Source of the DNA: Isoperla grammatica
Lineage: Eukaryota > Arthropoda > Insecta > Plecoptera > Perlodidae
Direction: 5' to 3'
Assembly: GCA_945910005.1 (NCBI GenBank)
Contig: OX246738.1
Location: 24,916,186-24,980,185, forward strand
Length of the DNA: 64,000 nt
Below are positions 1-13,464 of this stretch, piece by piece (the stretch's first letter is position 1; each line of letters starts with the position of its first letter). The notes beneath the pieces are model-generated. The model was not told the origin of the DNA, made no database searches, and saw only the letters and a list, made by a program, of their open reading frames with translations. A program made the translations under genes and the position numbers.

Positions 1-649
1 TAGTCTTTCTAGATGTAAAGATACTTTACATTTCGGTTAGTCCATCTCTGGGGTGAGATCGGTAAAGATCTGGACACGCAAACTTCAACTATAAGACAGA
101 GACTCAAATAGCGTGCGAGGAGACTTATTAATAAGACAAAATGTGAACTTACTGAATGGAACATTTCTAGTTTAGATGGGTTTCTTGTCTTCTTTTTAAG
201 CAAAACAGATTTATTCAAGTAACGGAGGGGTACATGAAATACAAAAATCATAACGATTTCTGGTTATGGTGTAGGTTTTACCATCCAGATGTAGTTTACT
301 TGAATCCACAATTTCAATTTCAATTCGATTTCAAAGTAGTATTTTATTCTCACAATACATGGTATAATTATATGCTTTACAAATATGTATAATGATATAG
401 TATTGTGTGGGAAGCCCACACAGGTTACATGAAACCTGTGTATGTGGCTTTTGGTGACAGACAGAGGTGGTGAGGATACATATGATGATTGGTACATACA
501 TTGATGAGAAAGTATTATATGTAATAAAATAATACAAAATTATAAATAATAATAGAAAATAGATCATAGAGTTGCGCAGATTGTCAATTCGGAGTCACCA
601 GAGCAACAAGGCACCGACTGGTGCCAACACATTTCCTAATTGTTAAACA
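1..649. other. Intergenic, AT-rich
   Basis: Nothing recognised. The short frames have no family resemblance. Confidence 0.5.
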
Positions 650-945
650 GAATTTATTTATTTAAAATAAACTTATTTTTATAACGATAAATTGATGTAA
701 AAGGTCCTATATTGTCTTTTCTACCCAGTCATGGACTAAAGCTGATTTTCAGTAGAGGGCCATTATACAATATATTGAATGCTTTGTTGCTATGGCAGCC
801 AAAGTCACCGCTTACATGTACACCAGTATCATTTTTCAGTCAAATTTCAAACGTAAAAACGCCAGCCCGAATCGGGATTCGAACCCTGGACCTTCTACAT
901 TGCAAGCAAGAACGAACCCACAAGACCACAGAGTCACACATGTTT
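650..945 (-). mobile_element. tRNA-derived SINE, same family as 62920-63362
   Basis: The minus-strand head carries A box TGGTCTTGTGG (918-928) and B box GGTTCGAATCC (875-885). The body shares GCTTTGTTGCTA and CCAAAGTCACC with the copy at 63190-63230. The tail is AT-rich with TTTATTTATTTA near 645-665. Diverged but recognisable. Confidence 0.7.
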
Positions 946-2369
946 ACGGAACCAACCTTCGACCATACTTGAACTCAATTAAATATTGGTCCCACGTCCC
1001 CTTGCATGAGCATAGTCACGACAACTAACTGTATATGTATATAGGAGTAGTTTATGTTGGTTTGGATATAGGCCTATGGTAATTTACGCAAAGTGTTTGT
1101 AAAATTTAGCAATGCAATAAATTTCTTCAGTAGAAACCATGTTCAGTCTTGAACACTTAATATACCTATTTTTTGGTCCCATTCCACCGTGAGATTCTGA
1201 ATTGTTCGTTAGTAAAATGTGAGTGATTAAATTAACTTTAATAGTAGTAATTTTCAAGTATTCTAATTTATTTCATGTTGTCCCTTTTACAACTTTTTTT
1301 TCTATACCCACATATTCTTTATAAATAAATAAAAATATAAATAAAACGAGTGTTCTTTACATTAACCTCATGTAAACAAGCTCATCCACTCTAGTTCGCA
1401 GCCCTCCCAACAAGGTAACGCCCGATGCAGTGACATTGGACGACGTTTTCTTGTTTCAACTCTGTGTTGAGAGAACCTCCATGCAGTCCACAGGCTAACT
1501 ACCAGGATATCAATTTCAGATTATATTGTAGTATTAAAGATGCGTGTTATTGCCTTGGATGTGCTCATTATCCGTCTACAATAGACAGCGCGAGATGTCG
1601 AGTAGAAAGCGTTCGACTGTTATTGATTCGACCCAAACATGGCGTAACGATGGACTTGCATTCACAACAAACTAATCTCTAAGGAGATGAACTAATATTT
1701 TACGAGTCACGATAACATTGAACGTGAAGGGGGGGGGGGGTTATTAATATTCCTACCTTTCCATCACTTCATTGGCAGGTACACTCCGTTCAGCGACGTA
1801 GTTGCCTGTGACACACACTGGGTTGGGGGTGTTGGGTTGTGTCTTACACAACCCAATTTTATACCCGGGTCCAGACGGGGAGCAAATACTCATTCATTGT
1901 GCAACGAAATTCGTCCTGAACAACTCCTTGCCACGATCTCCCATACAAACAGTATAAATTTAATGAACCCCCTAAACGTGTTCTTGGCAAAAGCCGTTCA
2001 AGAAAGTTCTCTTCAGGACACTAATTGCTAAGATGGGAGGAAGCACCCTCCAAACCCCCCGGCGTTTCCTGATTTTCCATTTTGATTTTTTCCATTTTTC
2101 TCGGGCCCGAAAGACAAGTTTTAGGCAAGATTCCGGCCGTGAAAGGCTGTGACAAGTTTAAGAACCATCATGTCTATTTTGGCGAGGGGAGGGGGTCATT
2201 GCTCCCTTAGCCTGCAGAACTTCCAATTGCGGGTCTGTTAAAATTGTTTAAATTACCCCAATAATTGTAAATCAAAATATGTCTTCTTGTAGAGAATTTA
2301 TTTGTTTTTTGTTATGAATGTTTCCTTAATTGTTCCAATTAATATTTCCGTTTTTCAGATGTTATGTGA
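946..2369. other. Intergenic, AT-rich
   Basis: Contains a G10 run at 1731-1740 and one TAGGCCTA octamer at 1069. The GC-richer stretch at 1380-1680 has a 72-codon frame with no recognisable similarity. Confidence 0.5.
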
Positions 2370-2600
2370 TGTTGCTGGACACTTTTCACACCTAATTAAG
2401 AACATCTTCAAAACTGATACATTTATTGGAATAATATCCATTCATAAGAAAGAATATTAAATTCGCTAGGATGACAATATTCTGATTTTCTTTTGGGACA
2501 ATTAAAAATAATTTTAAAACACTTTTATCAAACCAAAATCGGGTGTTGCGCAAGGTAGGCGAACATACAGCCCTAATGATGTAACTCTACGCATAGGCCT
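2370..2600 (+). repeat. Dispersed repeat, copy A (partner 24985-25175)
   Basis: AAGAACAT, CATTCATAA, TGATTTTCTTTTGGACA, AAAATCGG and GGTAGGCGAACATA occur in order and again at 24990-25155. Confidence 0.6.
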
Positions 2601-2670
2601 ACCTGGGAATGTGAAATAACTATCATTTTCTTAGGAAAGGTTATGAAAGTAGGTGCCAATCGGCTGGAAT

Positions 2671-2961
2671 GGTATATAATGTGAGGAAAGGATCCAACAG
2701 CTTCGTGTAGTAAGAAGACGGATTTGCGAGTTTGAAGTACACATAAAAGACATAATACAAATATAACTAGACGTTTCGACCGAGGTTTTGCTCACTCGAG
2801 AGAAGATCTTCTCTCAACGAACTTCTCTCGAGTGAGCAAGACCTCGGTCGAAACGTCTCGTTATATTTGTATTATGTCTTTTATGTGTACTTCAAACTCG
2901 CAAATCCGTCATCTTACTACACGAAGGTAAGCTGTTGGATCCTTTCCTCACATTATATACC
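2671..2961. repeat. 290-bp inverted repeat with a hammerhead-like motif
   Basis: The left arm starts GGTATATAATGTGAGGAAAG and the right arm ends with its complement; the pairing continues to a centre near 2812. Each arm contains a segment GACC-TC-GGTC followed by GAAACGTC (right arm 2832-2858; complement in the left arm about 2770-2796). This resembles stem II plus the GAAA core of the hammerhead ribozymes known from Penelope-like elements. The CUGANGA box is degenerate here (GTGAGCA). It could be a pair of inverted Penelope-type terminal repeats. Confidence 0.65.
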
Positions 2962-2967
2962 TTTTTC

Positions 2968-3223
2968 TTAGGAAACTTGACCAGATGGAACTTACCCTGA
3001 TACAGGTGACTAAGCTACTTGGTATTAGGGTATTTTGATGAAATTAATTGCGAAGCAATGTCCGAGGGATAACAATAGAATCGCTCACTCGTCGATTAGG
3101 AAACTTGACCAGATGGAACTTACCCTGATACAGGTGACTAAGCTACTTGGTATTAGGGTATTTTGATGAATTAATTGCGAAGCAATGTCCGAGGGATAAC
3201 AATAGAATCGCTCACTCGTCGAT
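2968..3223 (+). repeat. 128-bp tandem duplication
   Basis: The segment beginning TTAGGAAACTTGACCAGATG at 2968 is repeated immediately at 3096. The two copies are nearly identical (one A insertion in the first), so the duplication is recent. The second copy runs straight into a SINE 3' region that shares the CTCACTCGTCGAT sequence at its end. Confidence 0.9.
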
Positions 3224-3345
3224 GGTGTTCGAAGCCTACAGGGTTGGTTTAGTCACTTTAAATTAAAATCCCCCACTGCAAATCAGTTTAGTTACTGAGT
3301 GGGTAGACTCTAAATGTGAATTTATTTATTTATTTAATTCCCGTA
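3207..3345 (+). mobile_element. SINE 3' fragment (5'-truncated)
   Basis: CTCACTCGTCGATGGTGTTC through a TTTATTTATTTATTT tail matches the complement of 62937-63066 closely over about 125 bp. The tRNA head is missing, so this is a 5'-truncated copy. Confidence 0.8.
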
Positions 3346-6084
3346 TTCGGCTGAAGACTGAGATACAACTCCGAATTGCTTGTAATCAGCTATCTCCCGA
3401 CTTACAGCATCGTGTTGTGCTATAGCTATAGACTATAGACCACAGTGGCTAGACTGTTCCGAGCCACCTATATACATGATTATTTTCAAAACGTCACTAG
3501 CTTTGTGAAATTTGTCAGTAATCTCCAAAATGTTGTCTTCATTAGTAACTTAAAATAATCTTTTGAAGTCCAATATTCCTGCCCATGTGATGAACGAGAT
3601 ATATAACACCCTAGGCACGATGGGTTCCCTTTCCACCTAGCAAAGTATTTTGTGTTTGGAACATATCTGTTGGGGTTTCTTTATTATTCACTCATTAGCC
3701 ACCTTAAATTCAAAATATTTTTGTGGAATATTGTAATTAAAGGGATAATTTCTTTGTCAAATTCAACTGTATGCAAATGGTTAAAAATTGTATTTAGATC
3801 AATTTGCTGATGTTTTATTTGAAAAAGATTATTAAGAATTATTTTATTTGTTTGATTATGTATTTTATATTAAATATGTTTTTATGTTAATTTTTGGAAC
3901 AATATTGAGTTCAGGGAACAACAGTTTATTTACCTGAGTAAACGACATTCATACATGTGTGCAGAGCTTGTATCCCTATTGCTGTATTGGGGTATGAACC
4001 CTGTCCCTCCATGTCCCGATATTCAATACTAGAATACGTGAAGTGAAAATGTATTATTTAAAACATCTGAACTGAAAAGGAGGGTGATGCTATATTTGCA
4101 TTATATCATTTCAAAAAATCACACTTGTCGCATGAGTTATGTGTTAATATTTGAATAAGGGAACAAAATACTTCCTTATTTTTTAGCAGTTCCACATAGG
4201 TTGTCTTTCAGGGGGTTATGATTTTTATTACGTCAGGACCAGTTTCATGAGCAATAATTTTTACATAAATTCTAAATAATACTTTGCACTTCTGTTAGGC
4301 CTATACTAAAAAATTTAATCTGACAATTGATCCCGGTTGTTGTTTTGCCAGATTGGAACATTAAGTACAGCCTACATGGAACTTAGAGCGTGAAGTTATG
4401 GGCAAACCTGTTATCTGTATGGGATGGCCCTAAGCAATTTTTAGGAAGTAATTATACAAACCAATTAAATCTATCCTATAGTTGAATTTAGGGTCAGCAT
4501 ATAAATGAAACTAAATCGCGGTCTGCTCACTTCTATGTGTGTGTGTAAACATTTAATGAAGACTTCTAATATAATAAAATAGATAAATATTGTTTCAGAA
4601 GTCACGCACATAACCACCACACATACGCATCACATACTATTTCTTGAACCGGAAACACGGCGTGATAATAGAACATATTTTATTTCACGCACTTTTGGTT
4701 TTGGTGTAGACCTAAGCAGCTCGATAATGATTTTAAATTAACCGGTCTTTGGATTTGTATATTTTATCCATCACTATGACTTTATGCACAATTTAAAAAT
4801 ATTCATTGAAGCCAGTTCGCACTCAGTGCAGCCTATCGGAAGACGGCAATATGTTGCACTCAGTGCGCACTGGTGTGGTGTGTCTGTTATATTGTTGTGT
4901 ATTGTTGTTATAATAGTGAGGTACAGTGCAGCCCATTGGAAAACAGTAACACGTGGCTTGTGTAGCCGTCTTAGCACACAAGCAGCAGCGTAGCACGATA
5001 GCACACAAGCAGCAGCGTATAGCAGGGTAGCACACAAGCAGCAGAGTAGCACGGTAGCACACAATGAATATAGTGACCCCGGCATATCAGCTATTGTAAG
5101 TGAATGAGCAGACAGTAAATACTATTGCATTTATTCCATTTATTTATTTTTTTATCTTTAAAATTAGAACATTTTGCAATATTTGTGTAAAGTAATACTT
5201 TCAAGAGACACTTCTACATCGATTTGGCATTCAACCATTCAATTTACCTAATCTCTCTTTCTCTCTTAGCAAATAGTTTGTTATATTCATTTTGGTAATA
5301 GTTCCTGATATGCATTATATTTTAGGAATCAGGCTCTGGTATAGGTAGGAAAGGGGTAGGGCTACAGGAAGTTAATTTTTAAGTGTACGTGTATGACCCT
5401 GGGTTCAATTCCAAAGTGCAACGATGTAGTACAAGTGAATGTGAGTATCTCATAAGCCTACATAGCTCCACTTCAAACACATGTACTGTGCATACATTAC
5501 ACAGTATATAAATGCCTGAGTACCACATTGGTTACTTAAAGTGTGCTGAAGTGATGGTTCCGGTCGAGGGGTGGCCAGTGCTGTCAAGGGCTGCCGCAAA
5601 GCGGCCGTCTCGACTCACTTAATGCCCGTATCATATTGTCTTCGTTTAATCTCGCTGAACGAACATTATATGTTCATAGCATTTTATTTATGATATCAAT
5701 GCGTGGATTGGTTTGAAACAGCTCCTCATTATTTTCTTTTTTACCGACAACGCAAGATTATCTGATGCAAATATTCCAATCTAGGTTTGCCAACCAAATA
5801 AATAAGGATTCAAAAATGATACTATTATTGTAATAATATGTGTGTTAACAAACAATTGTAAAATGTATTAAATATTACATTTATAGATAAATAATACTGC
5901 TATTTCTTTGCACCATTCGAACTGTGTTCCTTACGTCGTACACCTTCGTGCCTCAAAATTTGTCCAATTAAACTCTCACATTGTTTCAATAAAAATTTTC
6001 ATAAATTTCTTCTTTCATTGCAACTATCTTTTAAAAAGCTTCAACATTATTAGGTATTGATTGCCTCTCTATTAATGATCATGT
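3346..6084. other. Intergenic, AT-rich
   Basis: Apart from the minisatellite at 4974-5062, only AT-rich sequence. TAGGCCTA at 4296. A B-box-like GGTTCAATTCC at about 5402 has no A box. Confidence 0.5.
4974..5062 (+). repeat. Short minisatellite, about 30-bp unit
   Basis: AGCACACAAGCAGCAG recurs three times with GTAGCACG spacers. It follows an imperfect duplication of GTGCAGCC..GGAA..CA between 4835 and 4960. Confidence 0.8.
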
Positions 6085-6330
6085 TTCACGTGAAAGCCAA
6101 GTCGGGGATATAACTTATTGCGTCAGAGGATGTTGGGTAGGAATGTCCGAGGACTGCTCTCTATAGGACTCAATCTCAGCATTCCCATTAATTTGGACAG
6201 AAGAAATCTAGACCAAACACTCAACATTCGGTCAGGATTGCTTATGGCTGGTGTCGAACCGTAAATCAGTCTTTATATTTTCCGAGAGTTTCACGTTTTA
6301 CCGCTGAGCCACCTCTATCGAAAACATTTC
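6085..6330 (-). mobile_element. tRNA-derived SINE, second family
   Basis: On the minus strand, A box TGGCTCAGCGG (6301-6311) and B box GGTTCGACACC (6250-6260) mark a tRNA-like head. The body includes GGAATGTCCGAGGACTG near 6145-6165, which recurs in opposite orientation at about 25345-25415. The family is distinct from the SINE at 62920. Confidence 0.6.
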
Positions 6331-8869
6331 CCTGTAACGTGACTAAATTAATCTTCCATGCAGATTAGAGTAACTCTTTCAATTACACTTAGAATGATGT
6401 TTAAGAGCTGCGAGCTATGTTGTGATAATTGTATAAAGCACGGAATTGATAACTACTCTTTGCAACGAAGGTCAGCTTATTATTACTAACAGATGCGGTG
6501 TGCCAGTATTTTTCCTGCAGGTAATAAAGCAGTGGTACACGATTTAATTTTACTCATTTTAAATAAAAACTCGTTCGATGTACTATCTTGTCCCCTTTTG
6601 GTTGTAGTCATCTCTTTTTTTTCCTGAATAATGATTTAAAGTATTATTAATTGTATCTGAAAAGTAACACATGTGTAGTGTACACATTGAAATAGTGAAC
6701 TGCATTCGCAATTTTATAAAACTGTGATACACTAGCAGTGGCCCGCCGTGGCTTGTCTCAAGTAGATTTCAGACATTTGTACAATTATTGCATGTGGTAC
6801 ACAAAATGGTAAAAAACGTATTCCTTTATTTTTAAAGAAGAATCTTAATAGGTGCTACCAATCTGTAACATATTCGGTTGTTAAGGTATATATGCACCCT
6901 CGTTAAAAAAATCACTCCCAACCCTTTTCACACCCCTTAATTTGAAATCAAACCAAGAGTGACACCAAATGACCTAGACAAATGACAAACCATATGATTC
7001 GGAATTCTGCTTTTTGAAGATACATTTCCCAACACTACCATTGTTATAGGCCAACTTCAAACTAGAATCCAATAATGTATTTATATGTGTTTAAAATCAG
7101 CACGATTCTTATTCGTAGGCCTACTGCTTGTACAAGACCAAGCAACTAAACGCACCTTATCTCCTTCGTTCCTATAAGAGAGAGATTGGTAATTTGCCTT
7201 CCAGAAAATCATTGAAATAAGTGAACAACACTGTATAGAATGAAACAAACAAATGTAAAATTGTGCGACTGGAAACTTATACCATGCTAATCCCCTATAC
7301 ACACAACTGGTTAGTTTGTCTCCTTCATAATAACTCTTGCTTCATTTGCAGTAGTTTAATTTCAGGTAATTCCTTATATTCAGCACGTCAAGGACAAACC
7401 AAGAGCTTCTTATTATTCCAAGAGTCGTGTGGATAATTGAAGAACTCTCCTGCGCGTTTCAACGAGCCGTGGGTGTAGATTGTACCTTACTCACTCGAGC
7501 CATCACTTAGACATGCTGACGTCATTTAATAACACTAAGTTACCGGTATAGCCTACAACAATCGCGTATCATGTCTACAACATTGCGCCCAAGATGGTAC
7601 GCTGTTTTAAAAAGATGCTTCACAAATAATTAACGATCGTATTGCTATACAAGAATCAGTATCCAAGATAGTTTTATGTTAATCTTTCTGGTCATACCAT
7701 CTGTAAAATGTCGATAGGCCGCAAGCAGGAAGCATGTACGTACTTATTTGCGCCAGATTTATGATGTACGGTATTCTGTCTTGCTTGTCGGTTCAATGCG
7801 TTACAGGCTAACGTACATGGGGCTAAATAGTATACGTAGTACGTATATACGTACTTCTCCTCTCCCCCTTCACCCAACTTCTTAGCCACTCAACAACCGA
7901 ATCAAAAGTACTAAAATCCCACCCTCTTGAACTACAAACTAAAGAAACGAAATACTCTAAAATTGTAGAATCATTTTCGTATTCTACTGAAATTAATATA
8001 TATTTACACAAAAAACGCCTGGTTGCTAAGGTGATTCCTAATTCACATAAACGAACGCCATACAAACATTATGATTTATTAATATATAAGATTCCCACGC
8101 TTATGTGTGATGCTAAGATTATTACAAAATTATTATCCATTGTATTCATTTATTTACCTATTAATGTGTATTCTATTCAGTTATAAAACATATACACTGG
8201 AGGTCAATAAATACATCTATACAATAACCAAACATAAAACCAAATAAATGTAGTAATATAGAAAAATACCAATTAGAACAACATAACAAACTAGAATGTA
8301 GAAAGACAGAAAGACAAAACAAAAGATATAAAATATCTAGAATTAGTATAAATTAATCATGTAGTACATTGACATTGGGCATCATTGGGCATCTAAAACA
8401 CATAGTATGACAGATGTCCCTATACAAATACAAAGTCACATACTGTAATAGCATTTTGTAATTCTCATATTCGTTGAGTTAGGCCCGTTACATCAGTTCG
8501 TTTCTATTTTTTCTATTTTCCCTTTTTCTCTTTTTTTCATTTTCTTTACTCCCATTTTCCTCTTTTCAATTAAATTTTAATTTTACTTTTATTTTCCTTT
8601 ACTTTTTTCTACGCCTAACATTTGTTTCGATTTCTGTCTCCCTCTTCCTAATTCCTATTGGTTCCTTTTTTGTGTTTTACTTACTTACTCACTTTCCTTT
8701 TCATTGTTGTATTTTTTTAATTTTTTTAAAGTTTATTATACCTCTTTTTTCAGTAAATTTGTATTACTCTTGTTTCTTTGATGCAGTAGTTTGTTTCGTT
8801 GAAGTGTGATCATTTGCTTATTATTTTATTCAGTTTTCTCCTAACGTTTCATTGTATTATTTAGAATCC

Positions 8870-8945
8870 TCCTCATGGGAGTTGGACGCAGGCCCTATAA
8901 GCGTATAAACTGCCTAAGGGCGTGGGTTTCAATCCCGCATAAGAC
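8870..8945 (+). repeat. Possible tRNA-like B-box fragment
   Basis: GTGGGTTTCAATCCCGC at about 8923-8939 is B-box-like, with no clean A box at the expected distance. A weak SINE-head candidate only. Confidence 0.3.
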
Positions 8946-11819
8946 AAGTTAGTATTTTTTTGTAATAGTTCTTAATTTCCATCTATCAACCTTCATCGTC
9001 TAGGATAGCATGATTACAATAATAGAAACGTAAAATAACAAGTATCGTGATTATTGTAAATCAGTTTTAATGCTGAATATGATATAAACATTAAATAAGT
9101 AAATTATAAAAATAACTAAATAAACAGTAACCGTAGACACAAGTATCAACCATACGTTGCTTCACGTATCAGCCGAATGTCCACGACTCAATCATTCTTG
9201 CGATGCCCGCCAGGTAGTACCACCGTGGCCTTTGCTTTTCGAATACAATACCGCAGTTGAATACAAGTCAACTTCAAGTAGATGATTAAAGAGTAATTAA
9301 CAAATTTGCAGTAGAAGGGCGCCAAGTATAATAAATATGCAATTAATGGTAGAAATGCCAGACTGTATAATGTAGGCCACCAAATATTCTAATGGCTCTT
9401 TAATTATAGGTATACCTTACACCTAATTCAGTAATTTCAGAATGCATGCCTAACCACTAGTGACAATGATGTATCGTGAAAGATAGTTTCTAGTGAACTT
9501 AAAACGGGGAATTATAATTACATTTGATATCAAGTTATAATTATAAATATACTCAAACTTGATATTTCATTTCACTAGTTTTAACAAGTGGGCACAACTG
9601 ATTGTGTATGTTTGTGCCTCCATATTTTAAGACAATCGCAGCATAACATTTAAAATATTTCAAAAGTCAAAAAAGCGTGTCATCCTACTCTTACATTTAC
9701 TTCAAAGTTTTCACTTATTTATTCTTACATGGCGTTTGCAAAAAACATTGTAGCGGTAGCATTCATCCATTTATTGCTGGAATATCCGGCAATAGCGTCT
9801 GATTGTGGGACAAGAACCCGCTGAAACTGTTAACAGTTCACGGAAGATTGGCTTTGAATGTTATTATTCAGCGCCGTTATAATACGAACAAAAATCCATT
9901 CAAATCCATTCGTAAAGAAAAGTAAGACAATAAGTACCTTACCCAGTCGCTAAAAGTCCCTATTGTGTGCCCACAATGTGCGCTTTAATGTCTTAAGATG
10001 CTTTCGCTGTTAGCTTGAGTCTGCTTTGCATAATAAGGAATGATAAACGACAAAACTTTTCATTGTCATAAAAAGGCAAAACGGGAAAATAGAAAATTAA
10101 TGGGCGGGCAATAATTTCCTCAACCCAGAAAGGATGTCGTTCTCGGAAAATGTATGAAGCAGTTTTCCGGTTTTAAAACATTGCAAATCTCATCCCCCTT
10201 ATAAACAGATATACTATTATTTACAAACACAATATGTGATGGAAGTGACTAAAGCATTTGGACTTACGTAGGTCTCCAACTTTTAGTTTCTCCCAAATTG
10301 TTTATGCCTAATTTATTATTATTATTACAGTGTTATATTTTATTATAATATTAAATCAGCGTACAATGCGGTTCACGTTGGGGAGGGCCCTATGATATAA
10401 TATGACCCCTCCATCTCAAATTTACTGGACCGATTGATAGTTTGGTTGACATTTAACTCACTTGCACTTACACACATGCACAGCACTTTAACATATTGTG
10501 CACCGCTAGAAGAGCCGCAAATGTGTAAAACCCAAAGATCTAACTTATTAGTCTGTCGGTTTGTCTCATTCAATATAGGCAAGTTCAGGATCGAGTCCGT
10601 TGGTCGTTCCCATGTAGTCAATTCAACTGACATATTTTCCTTCAACTATCATCAAAGTAGGCCTATATTTGACGCGAGGGGCAACTTGAATAAAGACAGG
10701 TTTTAACGAAAACTAAACACAAAATGAGAATGCATTATCAATATGGCTAGAAATTAACTTGGCGTTCCACGGATCTCCCCACTCTACAACCGTTTGGAAT
10801 ACAATGACGTGGATTTCTTTGCTGTTGATAATGTTCTCTTTATGGTCATGGTCTTCATAAAAGCTTTGATTTTAAATTTGTATAAATAATAACGTTCCTG
10901 TACAATAATTTATTTATATTTAAAAAATATGCAGAACTTGCAAAAAATCAAAAAAATCAAATTTAATGAACGGAAAAACAAGAACAAATCCTAAGTGAAC
11001 TATAAATTGTTATAGCAGAGAAGGTGAGTGCTTTCTTGAATAATGGAGATGATTGACATCGATTATCTACACAATAACATCGTCTCTTTTGAGGTAAGTT
11101 ATTGACACGGTGTTTCTTATGTAGGAACCACCTTATGTAGGAACCACCTTCCTAGATTATAGTTATAACTGGGACAAATAACTGATGAACAATAGGACAT
11201 ATTACAATACTTGTTATACACAAAATTGTGGATAGCTAAAATGCTTCCGAAAGATATGCATGGTAATGATGACCACGCAATGCACAATTATGTTTTGCTA
11301 TTTTGTTTGTTCAGTGTTTAATGTTTCATAGTGAATTTCGTATCGTTAGTCTCCAGTTTTACAACTGAATAGAATCGACATTAAATCAATAAATATAAAT
11401 TAAATTAAAAAGACACAATGCCATAAACAGTGGTTTGTTTAACACAATAACCCTAGGGACAACGAACGCTTACATATTTATTTTTTAAAGACATAATTAT
11501 TTAATAGGCCCCAAACCAACCAGGTGAAGTCACTCTTCCTCGGACCGAAGGAAAGTAGGCTCCGAAAACAAAATATGGTTTCTCTGTGAGTTTTGAAAAG
11601 CATCAGACTTTACACCGACTAAATCATATTAGCTTTAATCGCGAACGCTTGGCTCATTAGCATTGCACTTGTATAACGCCTTCTAATAGCTCTCTGCGGT
11701 CCTGTGCATATCAAACCCATTCTCGTAGTCGTCCCGATGCATATCTTTACGACAAAGAAGAAAAGGGAGAGGTTAATGGTTGAATAATTTCCGAATAACA
11801 AGAGATCGAGCTAAGTGCG

Positions 11820-12010
11820 TTCTGAAAGGCGTGGGAGGTGGAGAGGGGGTGGGGGAGGAGGGGAGGGGGCGGCAGTGTCACGAAATCGGAAAAAATCTCT
11901 TCGGTATTCGGTAAACTGAAGAAAGGCGGTCGCATCCCGTCGTTTATGGAGATGGAATCTGCGGACGTGCGCGAGGAACGTGCGCAGGAGCCCGTTCTCT
12001 TCTCTGATAC
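11820..12010. other. GC-rich block, function unknown
   Basis: A G-rich run (GGGGTGGGGGAGGAGGGGAG near 11846) is followed by CpG-containing sequence. An 88-codon frame crosses it on the plus strand (11838-12104), but no family was recognised. Confidence 0.3.
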
Positions 12011-13149
12011 GTGGAATTGGTATTCCAAGACCAATTTCCAACAAAACAAAACTCGATTCTTTCTCTTTACTTCCGTCACTTTTTGGATGTCTGTCTACGG
12101 GTAATAGTTTCTGTGTAGACTTGTTATTGTAATTTCGACTATCGAAAGTGGAATTAATGTTATTGTGGTCTCATTGTCGGCGAACAACCTTCTTAGTTCA
12201 TCAAAGTACATCGCGATTGCCATTGCTCTAACAGCACTGTTTGTCAGCTTGTAATTTCATCTTTCAGTTGGAAATAGTTCAAGGCATTTTAGTTGTACTG
12301 GGTCCGCACCAAAGAAAAAATGCACCCTTTCCTTTACTACTACATAATATATAAAATAACAAAAATAATAATACAAATCCAAGACAAATCAGTCTGTATC
12401 CCTATTTTTCCTTTGATACACGTGAAACTTAAGTGTATTTATGCAGAAATTAAACGCTCTAGCCCCTAGAGATATACGTTAGATTGGTTTTGTTTAGTAC
12501 AGTTGTGTATTAGTTTGTAAATTTCGATTGAAATGTAACACAGTAATACCCGCTCAACACGATAAGACGGTAGTTTTAATTTAATTATACAGTTGTATAA
12601 TATATCATGGCGAGTTTGCATTGTATCCATCAATATCAGATAAGATGGATCTATGCGCTCACTGAGTTGATTATGTGCATTTAGTCATCTTGGAGTTATA
12701 CATACATTGTGTAAAATGCATAGGCTACATACGGAACTGCACTAAATGAAATTAAATCAAAGAAATAAAATAATATAGGCCTACATATAATTGCAAACAC
12801 GTTGGAGGATAAAATAATAGAGCCAGATCTAGATAGGAGGAACAACAGATAATCCAGGAATATGCAATGAATAAAAGATTAATATATTTCGATTAGGTTA
12901 TACCAAATTTAAAAAAACGACGTTCGTAAAAAGTGTGTCAAACAGTAAACGATCAGGAAATACCGAATAGGATTCGGGATGTTCGTGTAGGAACTGTCTG
13001 TTTGGGAGGAGGGAACGTTGATTGAAGTCTTGTTATCATCACTTATGATACGAATCAATTGAGCTAATGTCATAAAGTGTATATTCACATTCCGGTCCAA
13101 ATACCGTAATAAATGGGACATGAATTGTCTCTGGCAGGTTTCCTACGAA

Positions 13150-13464
<315 letters not shown>

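Larger units (their letters stand above)
6331..13149. other. Intergenic, AT-rich
   Basis: No gene recognised. It holds the weak tRNA-like piece at 8870, the GC-rich block at 11820-12010 and TAGGCCTA octamers at 7116, 10658 and 12776. Confidence 0.5.

Noticed and set aside
4774..5085. Cys/Leu-rich minus-strand frame resembling a secreted peptide
   Set aside because: It is read from the AGCACACAAGCAGC minisatellite.
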